From: Candidatus Accumulibacter regalis
GTDB taxonomy: Bacteria > Pseudomonadota > Gammaproteobacteria > Burkholderiales > Rhodocyclaceae
Length of the DNA stretch: 61,970 nucleotides
Assembly: GCA_000585075.1 (NCBI GenBank)
Contig: JEMY01000002.1
Coordinates: 1-61,970, forward strand
Direction: 5' to 3'
Both the position numbers and the translations under genes were made by a program. This document shows positions 44,554-52,940 of this stretch, piece after piece. The notes beneath the pieces were generated by a model. The model was not told where the DNA came from, did not search any database, and was given only the letters and a program-made list of their open reading frames with translations. How positions within the stretch are numbered: the first letter of the stretch is position 1; every line of letters starts with the position of its first letter.

Positions 44554-45930
44554 TCAGCGCGACTCCTTGATCATCCGCGAATGCCTGGGCTGCACGGGTC
44601 GGGCGTTGTACGGGTAGAGGCGCGAGAAGATTTTCAGTTGCTCGGGAGAGAGTTGCTGTGGCTTCTTGAGTACCAGCCAGAGGACATCTTCGCTGCACGG
44701 TGGCGTGGTCAGCGATCCCATGTAGGTGAAGTAGCTGCGATCCTCGGGAAGCAAGGTGGCCAGGTCCAGGGCCTGCTCCGGCGGTTGCACGTATTCATTC
44801 TTCTCCAGCGGCAGGTTGTTCCACACGCTCTGGATCAGCGGATTTTCGGCGCCCTGTTCGAGCAGCACGGCGACGACCGCCAGATCGCCATCCTCGGCCT
44901 GGTGTACCAGGTGGACGACCATGTCGAAGGATTGACCGTTCACGCGTTCTTCGGACGGTCGATGGAAATGGAACTGGACCAGATCGTAGGTCTTGCCGAG
45001 CAGGTCGATGTTGCTGCCGCCGACATCGACCTGCACCGTGTGGCCGTTGTCGATGACGCGAAACTGCGACCGGCGGTAGGTGAAGCGAATCGGTTCGAGA
45101 TCGACACCAAAGCCGTCGCGGATGTCGATGGGCGATTGCCGCTTACCACTCGCGCACAGCGCGTAGTCGGGTCGCAGTTTGCCCCAGTTCTCTGGCCGGC
45201 CCTCTCCTTCGTAGGACCATGGAATCTGTGCGTGTGCGTAGGCGGCAAGAAGGTCGTCTGCGTCGCTGCTCCCTGCTGGCGCGTGCGCTGGCTGGTGTGC
45301 TCCCTGGCGCGCGGCGACCTGCACGGGAGGCCGACGCGCAGCCACCGAGGGGGTGGGCTTTCGGGCGGGTGGGCTCGCTTCTTCGCGCTCTGTCCTTTCC
45401 GCAGCCCGTGTCTGCAGGTTGGCGCGCTTCACTTCCTGGCGCACCAGGGCCTCGTTGGCCTTGCGCAGTTCGCCGGCGGCCTCGCTGACTTTCTCGGCGG
45501 TTTTCCTGGCCGCCAGGACTGCTTCGTTTCCGGGTCTCGGTCGGCAGACTTCGCGCAGCAGCTTGTCGTCGAGCATTCCGCTGCGTACCGGCATTTCGAT
45601 CTGCACCTTGACGTCTTCTTCGCGAAGCAGTTCACCTTCGTCCTTGAAGTAGCGCCGTTGCAGCGTGCTGTAGCTACGCGTCGCGCAGTCATAGTGGTTG
45701 ACCGCCTCGACGATGCGGTACGACGACGAGGTGCGCGGATCGACGATGGGTTTGTCGAGGACGATTCGCCCGTGGGCTTCGGTTTTCCCGTTGGCGACCT
45801 TCTTGATGCTTGCCTTGTCGATTTCGATGCGCCTGCCGGGCTCGTCGGAAATCAGCTGCCAGCTTGCGCAAGCCGTTGCCGGCACGATGGCCAGCAGCGA
45901 AATGGCCAGAAGCCTGAGGTCTGAAAGCAT
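44554..45930 (-). CDS. Periplasmic alpha-carbonic anhydrase fused to an Adhesin_E-like domain
   Basis: A secreted 458-residue fusion. A signal peptide (about 1-21) precedes an N-terminal domain (about 22-132) with the surface-adhesin protein E pattern (WQLISD, EIDKASIKKV, DCATRSYSTLQRRYF, VC at the end). A charged Ala/Pro linker (about 135-230) follows, then an alpha-carbonic anhydrase domain (about 236-445) with zinc ligands in HFH and VVHLVH, the GKRQSPIDI block and SLTTPPCSE. The catalytic residues are intact, so CO2 hydration in the periplasm is likely. GGGAG supports the start. The fusion is unusual in my experience. Confidence 0.88.
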   Translation of the reverse strand: MLSDLRLLAISLLAIVPATACASWQLISDEPGRRIEIDKASIKKVANGKTEAHGRIVLDKPIVDPRTSSSYRIVEAVNHYDCATRSYSTLQRRYFKDEGELLREEDVKVQIEMPVRSGMLDDKLLREVCRPRPGNEAVLAARKTAEKVSEAAGELRKANEALVRQEVKRANLQTRAAERTEREEASPPARKPTPSVAARRPPVQVAARQGAHQPAHAPAGSSDADDLLAAYAHAQIPWSYEGEGRPENWGKLRPDYALCASGKRQSPIDIRDGFGVDLEPIRFTYRRSQFRVIDNGHTVQVDVGGSNIDLLGKTYDLVQFHFHRPSEERVNGQSFDMVVHLVHQAEDGDLAVVAVLLEQGAENPLIQSVWNNLPLEKNEYVQPPEQALDLATLLPEDRSYFTYMGSLTTPPCSEDVLWLVLKKPQQLSPEQLKIFSRLYPYNARPVQPRHSRMIKESR

Positions 45931-46094
45931 GCGGGACTCCCTTGGTTCGTGCAGCGCGTCAGTGTATTCACGGACATTTACGGTGAAACTTTAGCGGATC
46001 TGGCGAGCGGCGGGCCCGTTTCTTGTGCGGCGATCGGTGGTCACGGCCCTGCACTTCCCGGTCGGGTCGCGTCGGGAGAACTGGCCGGCAGGCA

Positions 46095-46134
46095 AGAAAA
46101 AACCCTGGCGGGCCGTTTGGCGCCGCCAGGGTTT
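46095..46134 (-). terminator. Intrinsic terminator of the actP operon
   Basis: Read on the minus strand, a perfect 12-bp stem, AAACCCTGGCGG with CCGCCAGGGTTT (46134-46123 and 46111-46100), is followed by a run of T residues (46102-46095). It lies 26 bases after the actP stop codon. Confidence 0.9.
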
Positions 46135-46159
46135 GCTTGCGTGGCAATGCTCGGACTAC

Positions 46160-47776
46160 TCAGTGGCTGGCACCGGAAGCGCCAAAGCCGGTCTGGGCAC
46201 GCACGTACTGGTCTTCGAAGGCTTCACGTTCCTTGGTCGCCCGGGCGCTGCTGTCCGAGACCGAGAAAACGTAAGCGCAGATGAAGGCGATGGGCATCGC
46301 GAACAGCGCCGGTTGCGTGTAGGGGAACAACGGCGCTGCATTGTGCAGGACGTCGACCCATACCGACTTCGAGAAGACGACGAAGAGGACCGCGGAAGTG
46401 ACGCCGCTGTAACCGCCCCACAGCGCGCCGCGGGTGGTCAGTCCCTTCCAGTACATCGAGAGAATCAGGACCGGGAAGTTGGCAGCGGCAGCAACGCCGA
46501 AGGCCAGGCCGACCATGAACGCGATGTTCATCTTCTCGAACGCGATACCGAGGATGATCGCCAGGATACCGAGAGCGATGGTCGCTATTCGCGAAACCTT
46601 GATCTCTTCCTTGTCGGTGCATTCGCCTTTGCGGATCACGCGTGCGTAGATGTCGTGCGCAATCGCCGAGGCGCCGGCCAGGGCCAGGCCCGAGACGACG
46701 GCCAGGATGGTGGCGAAAGCGACCGCCGCCAGGAAGCCGAGCAGCATGTTGCCGCCAACCGCATGCGCCAGGTGCATGGCGACCATGTTGCCGCCACCGA
46801 TCAGCGCGCCCTTGATGTCACCGCCCTCGAAGTACTCGGGGTTCTGACCGACCAGCAGGATGGCAACCAGGCCCATGAGGAAGATGACGTTGAAGAAGAA
46901 ACCGACGAAACCGGACGCGTAGAGCACCGACTTGCGGGCTTCCTTGGCGTTGCCGACGGTGAAGAAGCGCATCAGGATGTGCGGCAGACCGGCGGTACCG
47001 AACATCAGACCCAGGCCGAGGGAGAGCGCCGTGACCGGATCGGAGAGCAGGCTGCCCGGCGCCATCAGCGAGGTACCCTGCTTATGAACCGCCTGCGCCT
47101 TTTCGAGCAGGGTGGTCAGCGAAAAACCGAACTGCGAGAAGCCGAGGATCAGCACCAGCGTGCCGCCGAAGAGCAGCAGGCAGGCCTTGATGATCTGCAC
47201 CCAGGTCGTGGCCACCATTCCGCCGACGGTCACATAGACCATCATCAGAACGCCAACGGCGAAGATCGCGACGTTGTACTCGAGGCCGAAGAGCAGCTTG
47301 ATCAACTGCCCGGCGCCGACCATCTGGGCGATCAGGTAGAAGACCACGACGACCAGCGATGAAAGTGCCGCCATGGTGCGCACGCTGGGGTCGAGGCGAT
47401 ACGAGGTGATGTCCGAGAAGGTGAACCGGCCCAGGTTACGCAGCCGCTCAGCCATCAGGAAGAGGATGATCGGCCAGCCGGCGAAGAATGCCATCATGTA
47501 GATGTAGGCGTCGTAGCCGCGGCTGAAGGTCATCGCCGTGAGACCGAGCAGGGTTGCCGCCGACATGTAGTCGCCGGCGATCGCCAGACCGTTCTGGAAG
47601 CCGGTGATGCCACCGCCGGCGGTATAGAAGTCGGCGGTGGACTTGGTGCGGCCAGCTGCCCAGTAGGTGATGCCCATGGTCATCGTCACGAAGATCATGA
47701 ACATGATGATCGCGTGCCAGTTGGTCGGTTGCGTCTGGATCTCGCCTTGCAGGGCCGGCCCGGCGGCAGCGGCCAT
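46160..47776 (-). CDS. actP: Cation/acetate symporter ActP
   Basis: Sodium:solute symporter-family permease for acetate and similar short acids. About 13 membrane helices are visible, with the conserved [54 protein letters not shown] and [18 protein letters not shown] blocks nearly identical in pattern to E. coli ActP. The first canonical start is ATG 47776, which yields 538 residues. The in-frame codons before it encode [14 protein letters not shown], the signal peptide seen in ActP, so translation probably starts further up at CTG 47824 (CTGA overlap with yjcH, GGAG five bases upstream) or ATA 47821. I give the canonical start. Cotranscribed with the DUF485 gene and ended by an intrinsic terminator. 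Confidence 0.93.
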   Translation of the reverse strand: MAAAAGPALQGEIQTQPTNWHAIIMFMIFVTMTMGITYWAAGRTKSTADFYTAGGGITGFQNGLAIAGDYMSAATLLGLTAMTFSRGYDAYIYMMAFFAGWPIILFLMAERLRNLGRFTFSDITSYRLDPSVRTMAALSSLVVVVFYLIAQMVGAGQLIKLLFGLEYNVAIFAVGVLMMVYVTVGGMVATTWVQIIKACLLLFGGTLVLILGFSQFGFSLTTLLEKAQAVHKQGTSLMAPGSLLSDPVTALSLGLGLMFGTAGLPHILMRFFTVGNAKEARKSVLYASGFVGFFFNVIFLMGLVAILLVGQNPEYFEGGDIKGALIGGGNMVAMHLAHAVGGNMLLGFLAAVAFATILAVVSGLALAGASAIAHDIYARVIRKGECTDKEEIKVSRIATIALGILAIILGIAFEKMNIAFMVGLAFGVAAAANFPVLILSMYWKGLTTRGALWGGYSGVTSAVLFVVFSKSVWVDVLHNAAPLFPYTQPALFAMPIAFICAYVFSVSDSSARATKEREAFEDQYVRAQTGFGASGASH

Positions 47777-47820
47777 GCCGGAGAACGCCAGCAGGGCGAG
47801 TGCCGTTGTGAGTCGCTTTA

Positions 47821-48141
47821 TCAGTTGGTCTCCTTCTGCGCTTCTTTGATGATTTGGGCCGTCAGGTCGTCAAACTCGCCGTTTGCACGGCGGACGTACA
47901 ACAGCGTCAGCAGCCAGAAAAAGACGAACATGACCAACTCCGCCGTGTAGCCGATGGCCCACATCGATCCCTCGGCGATTGGTTGCCCGAGCATCTTGGG
48001 GTTGAAGGCGATCAACATGAAGAAGCCGTAGAAGATGATCAGCACGATGGCTGCCAAAGTCCACGCAAACCTTCCTCGCTTCTGCACCAGTTCGTCGAAC
48101 TTCGGATTGCGCCGAAGCCGCTCGTAGATAACACTACTCAT
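47821..48141 (-). CDS. yjcH: DUF485-family membrane protein (YjcH), ActP partner
   Basis: A 106-residue inner-membrane protein with two helices (about 28-50 and 64-86) and the DUF485 pattern ([56 protein letters not shown]). It always accompanies ActP-type acetate permeases. The start at 48141 follows an AGGAGG site; the frame extends further upstream without family content. Its stop overlaps the likely true actP start. Confidence 0.94.
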   Translation of the reverse strand: MSSVIYERLRRNPKFDELVQKRGRFAWTLAAIVLIIFYGFFMLIAFNPKMLGQPIAEGSMWAIGYTAELVMFVFFWLLTLLYVRRANGEFDDLTAQIIKEAQKETN

Positions 48142-48227
48142 TTTTTTTTCCTCCTGATTTGTCTTGCGAAAGAATTGTGAGACCAATTTTTCAAGAATTG
48201 ACAAGACCACTCCCCTCGGGGCGTTGA

Positions 48228-48256
48228 ATACTAACCCAGATCGATTCATCGTTCAA
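48228..48256 (-). promoter_or_regulatory. Putative sigma70 promoter of yjcH-actP
   Basis: Read on the minus strand, a TTGAAC -35 element at 48256-48251 and a TAGTAT -10 element at 48233-48228 are separated by 17 bases. It lies about 90 bases before the yjcH start, giving a leader of about 80 bases. Confidence 0.5.
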
Positions 48257-48328
48257 TGCAGGGTTTTTTCGCGTTTTTTGCCGGTGCAGGGGCTTGGCCG
48301 ACGACACGGCTTAGTCCAGTGCCTTACC

Positions 48329-49003
48329 TTAGGCGCCGTAATTGCGTAGCCCGTCGAGGTCGAGGATGGTCAGGGTGCCGTAATCGGCACGTAACAGTCC
48401 GCCCTGTTCGAGGGTCTGCAACGCCTGATTGACGCGCTGGCGCGAGATGCCGGCGAGCAATCCGATCTCTTCCTGTGAAATGCGCAGTTCGAGACTGCTG
48501 CCCGGGTAGAGCAGCGGATTGAACATCGACGCCAGGCAGCGAGCGAGGCGGGCGTCGGTATCGAGCAGACGTTCGTGCTCGATCATGCCGATGAACTGGC
48601 CCAGACGTTCGTTGATCTGGATGAGCAGGAAACGGTTGAAAGGGATGCTGTTGTCGAGCAGATTCTGAAATCGGCTGCGCTTCATGTAGGCGATGCGCGA
48701 GTCGCGCAGCGCGATGACGTCATAGCGGCGTGCTTCATCCTTGAGCAGCGAGCCCTCGCCGAACCAGCTGCCATCGGACAGGCCAACGAAGCTGGTGGCC
48801 TTGCCGGTACTCCGGTTGCTGGCCATCTTGACCAGCCCATTGACCACCCCCAGCCAGTGCCCGACGGTTTCTCCCTTCATGCACACGTATCCTCCGGCGG
48901 GAACGGTGCGCACGACGATGTCGCGCTTGACCTGTTCCAGCTCGTCGGCGCTCAGCTTCCGTGCCCAGCAGGAAGCGTGCAGCATGGCGTCCAGTTCGTG
49001 CAT
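48329..49003 (-). CDS. Crp/Fnr-family transcriptional regulator
   Basis: A 224-residue regulator. An N-terminal cyclic-nucleotide-binding-type jelly roll (about 15-125, GGYVCMKGETVGHWLGVVNG and GSWFGEGSLL) is joined by a dimerisation helix (about 127-165) to a winged HTH (about 172-222) with recognition helix SRQRVNQALQTL. There is no N-terminal cysteine cluster, so it is not an O2-sensing FNR, and no Cys-x-His near residue 75, so no CooA-type heme ligation. It is divergent from the acyl-CoA synthetase operon and on the same strand as yjcH-actP. The frame runs on a long way upstream, but 49003 is the only start that gives a normal family N-terminus. Confidence 0.92.
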   Translation of the reverse strand: MHELDAMLHASCWARKLSADELEQVKRDIVVRTVPAGGYVCMKGETVGHWLGVVNGLVKMASNRSTGKATSFVGLSDGSWFGEGSLLKDEARRYDVIALRDSRIAYMKRSRFQNLLDNSIPFNRFLLIQINERLGQFIGMIEHERLLDTDARLARCLASMFNPLLYPGSSLELRISQEEIGLLAGISRQRVNQALQTLEQGGLLRADYGTLTILDLDGLRNYGA

Positions 49004-49028
49004 CCGTGAACCCGCGATCAGAAAAGAT

Positions 49029-49058
49029 GGAGAATTGTCGCACGGACGACAATTCTCC
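49029..49058. promoter_or_regulatory. Perfect 30-bp inverted repeat, candidate operator of the Crp/Fnr regulator
   Basis: GGAGAATTGTCG (49029-49040), spacer CACGGA, CGACAATTCTCC (49047-49058) form a perfect 12-bp dyad. The core TTGTCG-N6-CGACAA has the half-site and spacing geometry of CRP-family operators and resembles the TGTCR-N6-CGACA type. It lies 26 bases upstream of the Crp/Fnr gene in the 240-base divergent region. Confidence 0.65.
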
Positions 49059-49243
49059 TTGCCCACGGCGAATAGACTGCCGCCAAGCACTGTCCTGCCG
49101 CCCCCATGCCGGCGATCGTGGTTCTGCTTGCGATACTGCGTTGCACAATGGCTGGCAGAAGAAAAAGAATAGAATCGCGCAGCACAACATAAATAAAAGC
49201 CTGCCGTCACGATAACGGCGGTGAATGCACCGGAGGAGACGAG

Positions 49244-51205
49244 ATGCCGGAAACCGCGTCGTCGCAAGCGCTGGATACCTTTCCACGCCTGCTCCTGAAC
49301 CACGCTCGGGTCCGCGGCGACAAGCCGGCAATGCGCGAAAAGGACCTGGGAATCTGGCAGTGCTGGACCTGGCAGGATGTTGCCGACGAGGTGCGCGCAC
49401 TGGCCTGCGGCCTTGCCGAGATGGGTTTCAAGCGCGGCGAGAACGTGGCCATCGTCGGCGACAATCGTCCGCGCATGTACATGATGATGAGCGCCGTACA
49501 GTGTCTCGGCGGGGTGCCCGTGCCGCTGTACCAGGATGCGGTGGCCAACGAGATGCTTTTCGTTCTGGTCGACGCCGAAATCCGCTTCCTGTTCGTCGAG
49601 GATCAGGAGCAGGTCGACAAGGTGCTCGAACTGCAGGCGCAGTTGCCGCAGCTGCGGCACCTCTTCTACGACGATCCACACGGCATGCGCCACTACACGC
49701 AGCCGTTCATTCACGATGTTCGCGAGCTGATGGAAATGGGGCGGATTCACAACCGCAACCATCCCGATCTGCTCATCCGCAAGGTCGCCGCGGGCAACGC
49801 CGACGACGTCAGCGTCATGCTTTATACCTCGGGGACGACGGGCAAGCCCAAAGGGGTGTGCCTGACGCACAACGCCTTCATCAGCGCCGCCCGCGGCGGC
49901 GTCGATTTCGATCGTCTGACTGCCGACGAAAACATCCTCTCGTATTTGCCGATGGCCTGGGTGGGCGACCATCTCTTCTCCTTTGCGCAGGCGATGATGA
50001 CCGGGTTCACGATCAACTGCCCCGAGTCGGCCGAGACGGTGATGAACGATTTGCGCGAAATCGGGCCGACCTATTATTTCGCGCCACCGCGTGTTTTCGA
50101 GAACCTGCTGACGCAGGTGATGATTCGCATGGAGGACGCCAGCGCCATCAAGCAGAAGATGTTTCACTTCTTCATGGCTGTGGCCCGCCGCTGCGGCGCC
50201 GAGATTCTCGATGGCAAGGCCGTTGCGCTCGCTGATCGCCTGCTCTATGCCCTGGGTAATTTCTTTGTTTTCGGGCCGCTGAAGAATGTCCTCGGCCTGA
50301 GCCGGGTGCGCGTCGCCTACACCGCCGGCGCGGCGATCGGTCCCGATCTCTTCCGTTTCTACCGCTCTATCGGCATCAATCTGAAGCAGCTCTACGGTCA
50401 GACCGAAACCTGTGCCTATGTCTGCCTGCAGCCCGATGGTGAAATCAAGTTCGACAGCGTCGGCAAGCCGGCGCCGGGCGTCGAGGTGAAGATCGCCGAC
50501 AACGGCGAAATTCTGGTCAAGGGGCCGATGTTGCTCAGGGAGTATTACAAGCGACCCGACGCCACCGCCGAAGCGATCAACGCCGACGGCTATTTCATGA
50601 CCGGCGACGCGGGCCTGTTCGACGACGAGGGGCATCTCAAGATCATCGATCGCGCCAAGGACGTCGGCAAGCTGGTCAATGGTGCGATGTTTGCGCCCAA
50701 TTTCATCGAGAACAAGCTCAAGTTTTTCCCCTTCGTCAAGGAGGCAGTGGCTTTCGGCGATGGTCGCGAGATGGTCTGCGCGTTCATCAACATCGACATC
50801 GGTGCGGTTGGCAACTGGGCCGAGCGGCGCGGCATCGCCTATTCGGGCTATACCGATCTGGCGGCCAAGGCGGAGGTCTACGGTTTGATCCAGGAGTCGA
50901 TCGAACAGGTGAATTCCGAACTCCTTGGCGAAGGCGTGCTGGCCGATTCGCAGATTCATCGTTTCCTGATCCTGCACAAGGAACTCGATCCCGACGACGA
51001 CGAGCTGACGCGCACCCGCAAGGTGCGTCGCGGCTTCGTCGCCGAGAAATACGCGGTATTGATCGACGCGCTCTACAGCGGCAGGGACAGCCAGTTCATC
51101 GAGACGGCGGTGAAGTTCGAGGACGGACGGCAAGGCAAGGTGGCGGCCGATCTGGCCATCCGGAACCTGAAGGTCTTCGGCGCCGCCGGGAGGGAGGCGT
51201 CATGA
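49244..51205 (+). CDS. Long-chain-type acyl-CoA synthetase (AMP-forming)
   Basis: Adenylate-forming enzyme of 653 residues that makes acyl-CoA from a carboxylic acid, ATP and CoA. The P-loop motif YTSGTTGKPKG is at about 194-204 and the QLYGQTE motif near 385; GYFMTGDAGLFDDEGHLKIIDRAKDVGK is the A8/hinge block. The architecture resembles long-chain fatty acid or aromatic acid CoA ligases that start Liv-type transporter operons. The next gene, livG, overlaps its end by four bases. It is divergent from the Crp/Fnr gene, with GGAGGAG upstream. The substrate is probably a hydrophobic organic acid imported by the adjacent transporter. Confidence 0.9.
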   Translation: MPETASSQALDTFPRLLLNHARVRGDKPAMREKDLGIWQCWTWQDVADEVRALACGLAEMGFKRGENVAIVGDNRPRMYMMMSAVQCLGGVPVPLYQDAVANEMLFVLVDAEIRFLFVEDQEQVDKVLELQAQLPQLRHLFYDDPHGMRHYTQPFIHDVRELMEMGRIHNRNHPDLLIRKVAAGNADDVSVMLYTSGTTGKPKGVCLTHNAFISAARGGVDFDRLTADENILSYLPMAWVGDHLFSFAQAMMTGFTINCPESAETVMNDLREIGPTYYFAPPRVFENLLTQVMIRMEDASAIKQKMFHFFMAVARRCGAEILDGKAVALADRLLYALGNFFVFGPLKNVLGLSRVRVAYTAGAAIGPDLFRFYRSIGINLKQLYGQTETCAYVCLQPDGEIKFDSVGKPAPGVEVKIADNGEILVKGPMLLREYYKRPDATAEAINADGYFMTGDAGLFDDEGHLKIIDRAKDVGKLVNGAMFAPNFIENKLKFFPFVKEAVAFGDGREMVCAFINIDIGAVGNWAERRGIAYSGYTDLAAKAEVYGLIQESIEQVNSELLGEGVLADSQIHRFLILHKELDPDDDELTRTRKVRRGFVAEKYAVLIDALYSGRDSQFIETAVKFEDGRQGKVAADLAIRNLKVFGAAGREAS

Positions 51206-51984
51206 GTCGGAAGATTGGCGAGGTCATCCTCGACTTGAAGAAGGTTTCCCTGTCCTTCGGCGGCGTCAAGGCTCTGACCGACATCTCGTTCGACGTTCGC
51301 GAGCACGAGATTCGGGCGATCATAGGCCCCAACGGTGCCGGCAAGAGTTCGATGCTCAACGTCATCAACGGCGTCTATCGGCCGCAGGAGGGAGAGATCA
51401 TTCTGCGCGGTCAGCACTTCACGAAGATGAGCCCCTACAAGGCCGCGCGGGCCGGAATCTCGCGGACTTTCCAGAACATTGCTCTGTTCAAGGGGATGAA
51501 CGTGATCGACAACCTGATGACCGGGCGCAACATGAAAATCAGAAGCAACCTGATTCAGCAGGCCTTCTGGTGGGGGCCGGCACGACGCGAGGAACTCGGA
51601 CATCGCGCCAAGGTTGAGGAGGTGATCGACTTTCTCGAAATCCAGCACATTCGCAAGACACCGGTCGGGCGCCTGCCTTACGGTTTGCAGAAGCGCGTAG
51701 ACCTCGGCCGGGCGCTGGCCATGGAGCCGAGCATCCTGCTGCTCGACGAGCCGATGGCCGGGATGAACGTCGAGGAAAAGCAGGACATGTGCCGCTTCAT
51801 TCTCGACGTCAATGATCAGTTCGGGACGACCATCGTCCTGATCGAGCACGACATGGCGGTGGTCATGGACATCTCCGACCGTGTCGTCGTTCTCGATTAT
51901 GGCAAGAAGATCGGCGACGGCGACCCGGACGCGGTGCGCGCCAATCCGGACGTCATCAGCGCCTATCTTGGCGCCAGTCACTGA
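51202..51984 (+). CDS. livG: Branched-chain-type ABC transporter ATP-binding protein LivG
   Basis: A 260-residue cytoplasmic ATPase of a HAAT-family importer. Walker A is GPNGAGKS and Walker B ILLLDEPMAG; the signature region is LPYGLQKRVDLGRAL. The LivG C-terminal hallmark (VVLDYGKKIGDGDPDAVRANPDVISAYLG) is present. It overlaps the ligase gene by four bases (ATGA) and precedes the permease gene by 11 bases. Confidence 0.94.
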   Translation: MSRKIGEVILDLKKVSLSFGGVKALTDISFDVREHEIRAIIGPNGAGKSSMLNVINGVYRPQEGEIILRGQHFTKMSPYKAARAGISRTFQNIALFKGMNVIDNLMTGRNMKIRSNLIQQAFWWGPARREELGHRAKVEEVIDFLEIQHIRKTPVGRLPYGLQKRVDLGRALAMEPSILLLDEPMAGMNVEEKQDMCRFILDVNDQFGTTIVLIEHDMAVVMDISDRVVVLDYGKKIGDGDPDAVRANPDVISAYLGASH

Positions 51985-51995
51985 GGAGTGAGGCG

Positions 51996-52925
51996 ATGGG
52001 TTTCTTCCTGGAAACGTTGATCGGCGGGCTGATGGCCGGCATGCTCTATTCGCTGGTGGCGCTGGGTTTCGTGCTGATCTTCAAGGCCTCCGGCGTATTC
52101 AACTTCGCACAGGGAGCGATGGTGCTTTTCGCCGCTCTGGCGATGGCCCGTTTCGCCGAGTGGATTCCGGGCTGGTTCGGCCTCGAGGGTTCCTATCTCG
52201 GGACCGCTGCTGCCTTCGTCGTGGCGGGCGCGCTGATGTTCGTCGTCGCCTGGCTGATCGAGCGCTTGGTCCTGCGCCACCTCGTCAACCAGGAGGGCGC
52301 GACGCTCTTGATGGCCACGCTGGGCATTGCCTATGTCCTCGAAGGCATCGGTTCAACCCTTTTCGGCAATGACATCTACAAGATCGACGTGGGTATGCCC
52401 AAGGACCCGGTGTTTCTCTTCGAGGAGGTGTTTCCGGGCGGGCTGCTGATCAACAAGGAAGACTTCATCGCCGCCCTGATCGCGGCCGTGCTGGTCGGCC
52501 TGTTGACTCTTTTCTTCCAGAAGACGACCACCGGGCGGGCGCTGCGGGCAGTCGCCGACGATCATCAGGCGGCGCAGTCGATCGGCATCCCGCTGAATCG
52601 TATCTGGGTGATCGTCTGGTGCGTCGCCGGCCTCGTCGCGCTGGTCGCCGGTGTGATCTGGGGCTCCAAGCTTGGCGTCCAGTTTTCCTTGTCGACGGTG
52701 GCGCTGCGCGCACTGCCGGTCGTCATCCTTGGCGGGCTGACTTCGGTTCCTGGTGCCATCCTCGGCGGCCTGATCATCGGCGTCGGCGAGAAGCTGTCGG
52801 AGGTCTATCTCGGGCCGATGGTCGGCGGCGGCATCGAGATCTGGTTTGCCTACGTACTGGCGCTGGTCGTTCTCCTGTTCAGGCCGCAAGGCCTGTTCGG
52901 CGAGAAGATCATCGACCGCGTCTGA
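51996..52925 (+). CDS. livH: Branched-chain-type ABC transporter permease LivH
   Basis: A 309-residue inner-membrane permease with about eight helices. The N-terminal LYSLVALGFVLIFKASGVFNFAQGAM block and the family GRALRAVADDHQAAQSIGI segment identify LivH. It forms the translocation pore with LivM and is driven by LivG/LivF. The GAGG ribosome site lies 7-8 bases upstream. Confidence 0.94.
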   Translation: MGFFLETLIGGLMAGMLYSLVALGFVLIFKASGVFNFAQGAMVLFAALAMARFAEWIPGWFGLEGSYLGTAAAFVVAGALMFVVAWLIERLVLRHLVNQEGATLLMATLGIAYVLEGIGSTLFGNDIYKIDVGMPKDPVFLFEEVFPGGLLINKEDFIAALIAAVLVGLLTLFFQKTTTGRALRAVADDHQAAQSIGIPLNRIWVIVWCVAGLVALVAGVIWGSKLGVQFSLSTVALRALPVVILGGLTSVPGAILGGLIIGVGEKLSEVYLGPMVGGGIEIWFAYVLALVVLLFRPQGLFGEKIIDRV

Positions 52926-52940
52926 TCGGGGAGAGGGCAA

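Noticed and set aside
46025-47362. 445-codon plus-strand frame opposite actP
   Set aside because: Antisense shadow of actP, very rich in Asp/Glu/Arg/Gln, crossing the terminator of that operon.
48329-49003. Regulator as CooA or FNR
   Set aside because: It lacks the FNR cysteine cluster and the CooA heme ligands (no Cys-x-His near residue 75); only the operator form resembles CooA.
49004-51133. Long N-terminal extension of the Crp/Fnr frame opposite the acyl-CoA synthetase gene
   Set aside because: The frame is open by chance through antisense DNA; the regulator family start is at 49003.
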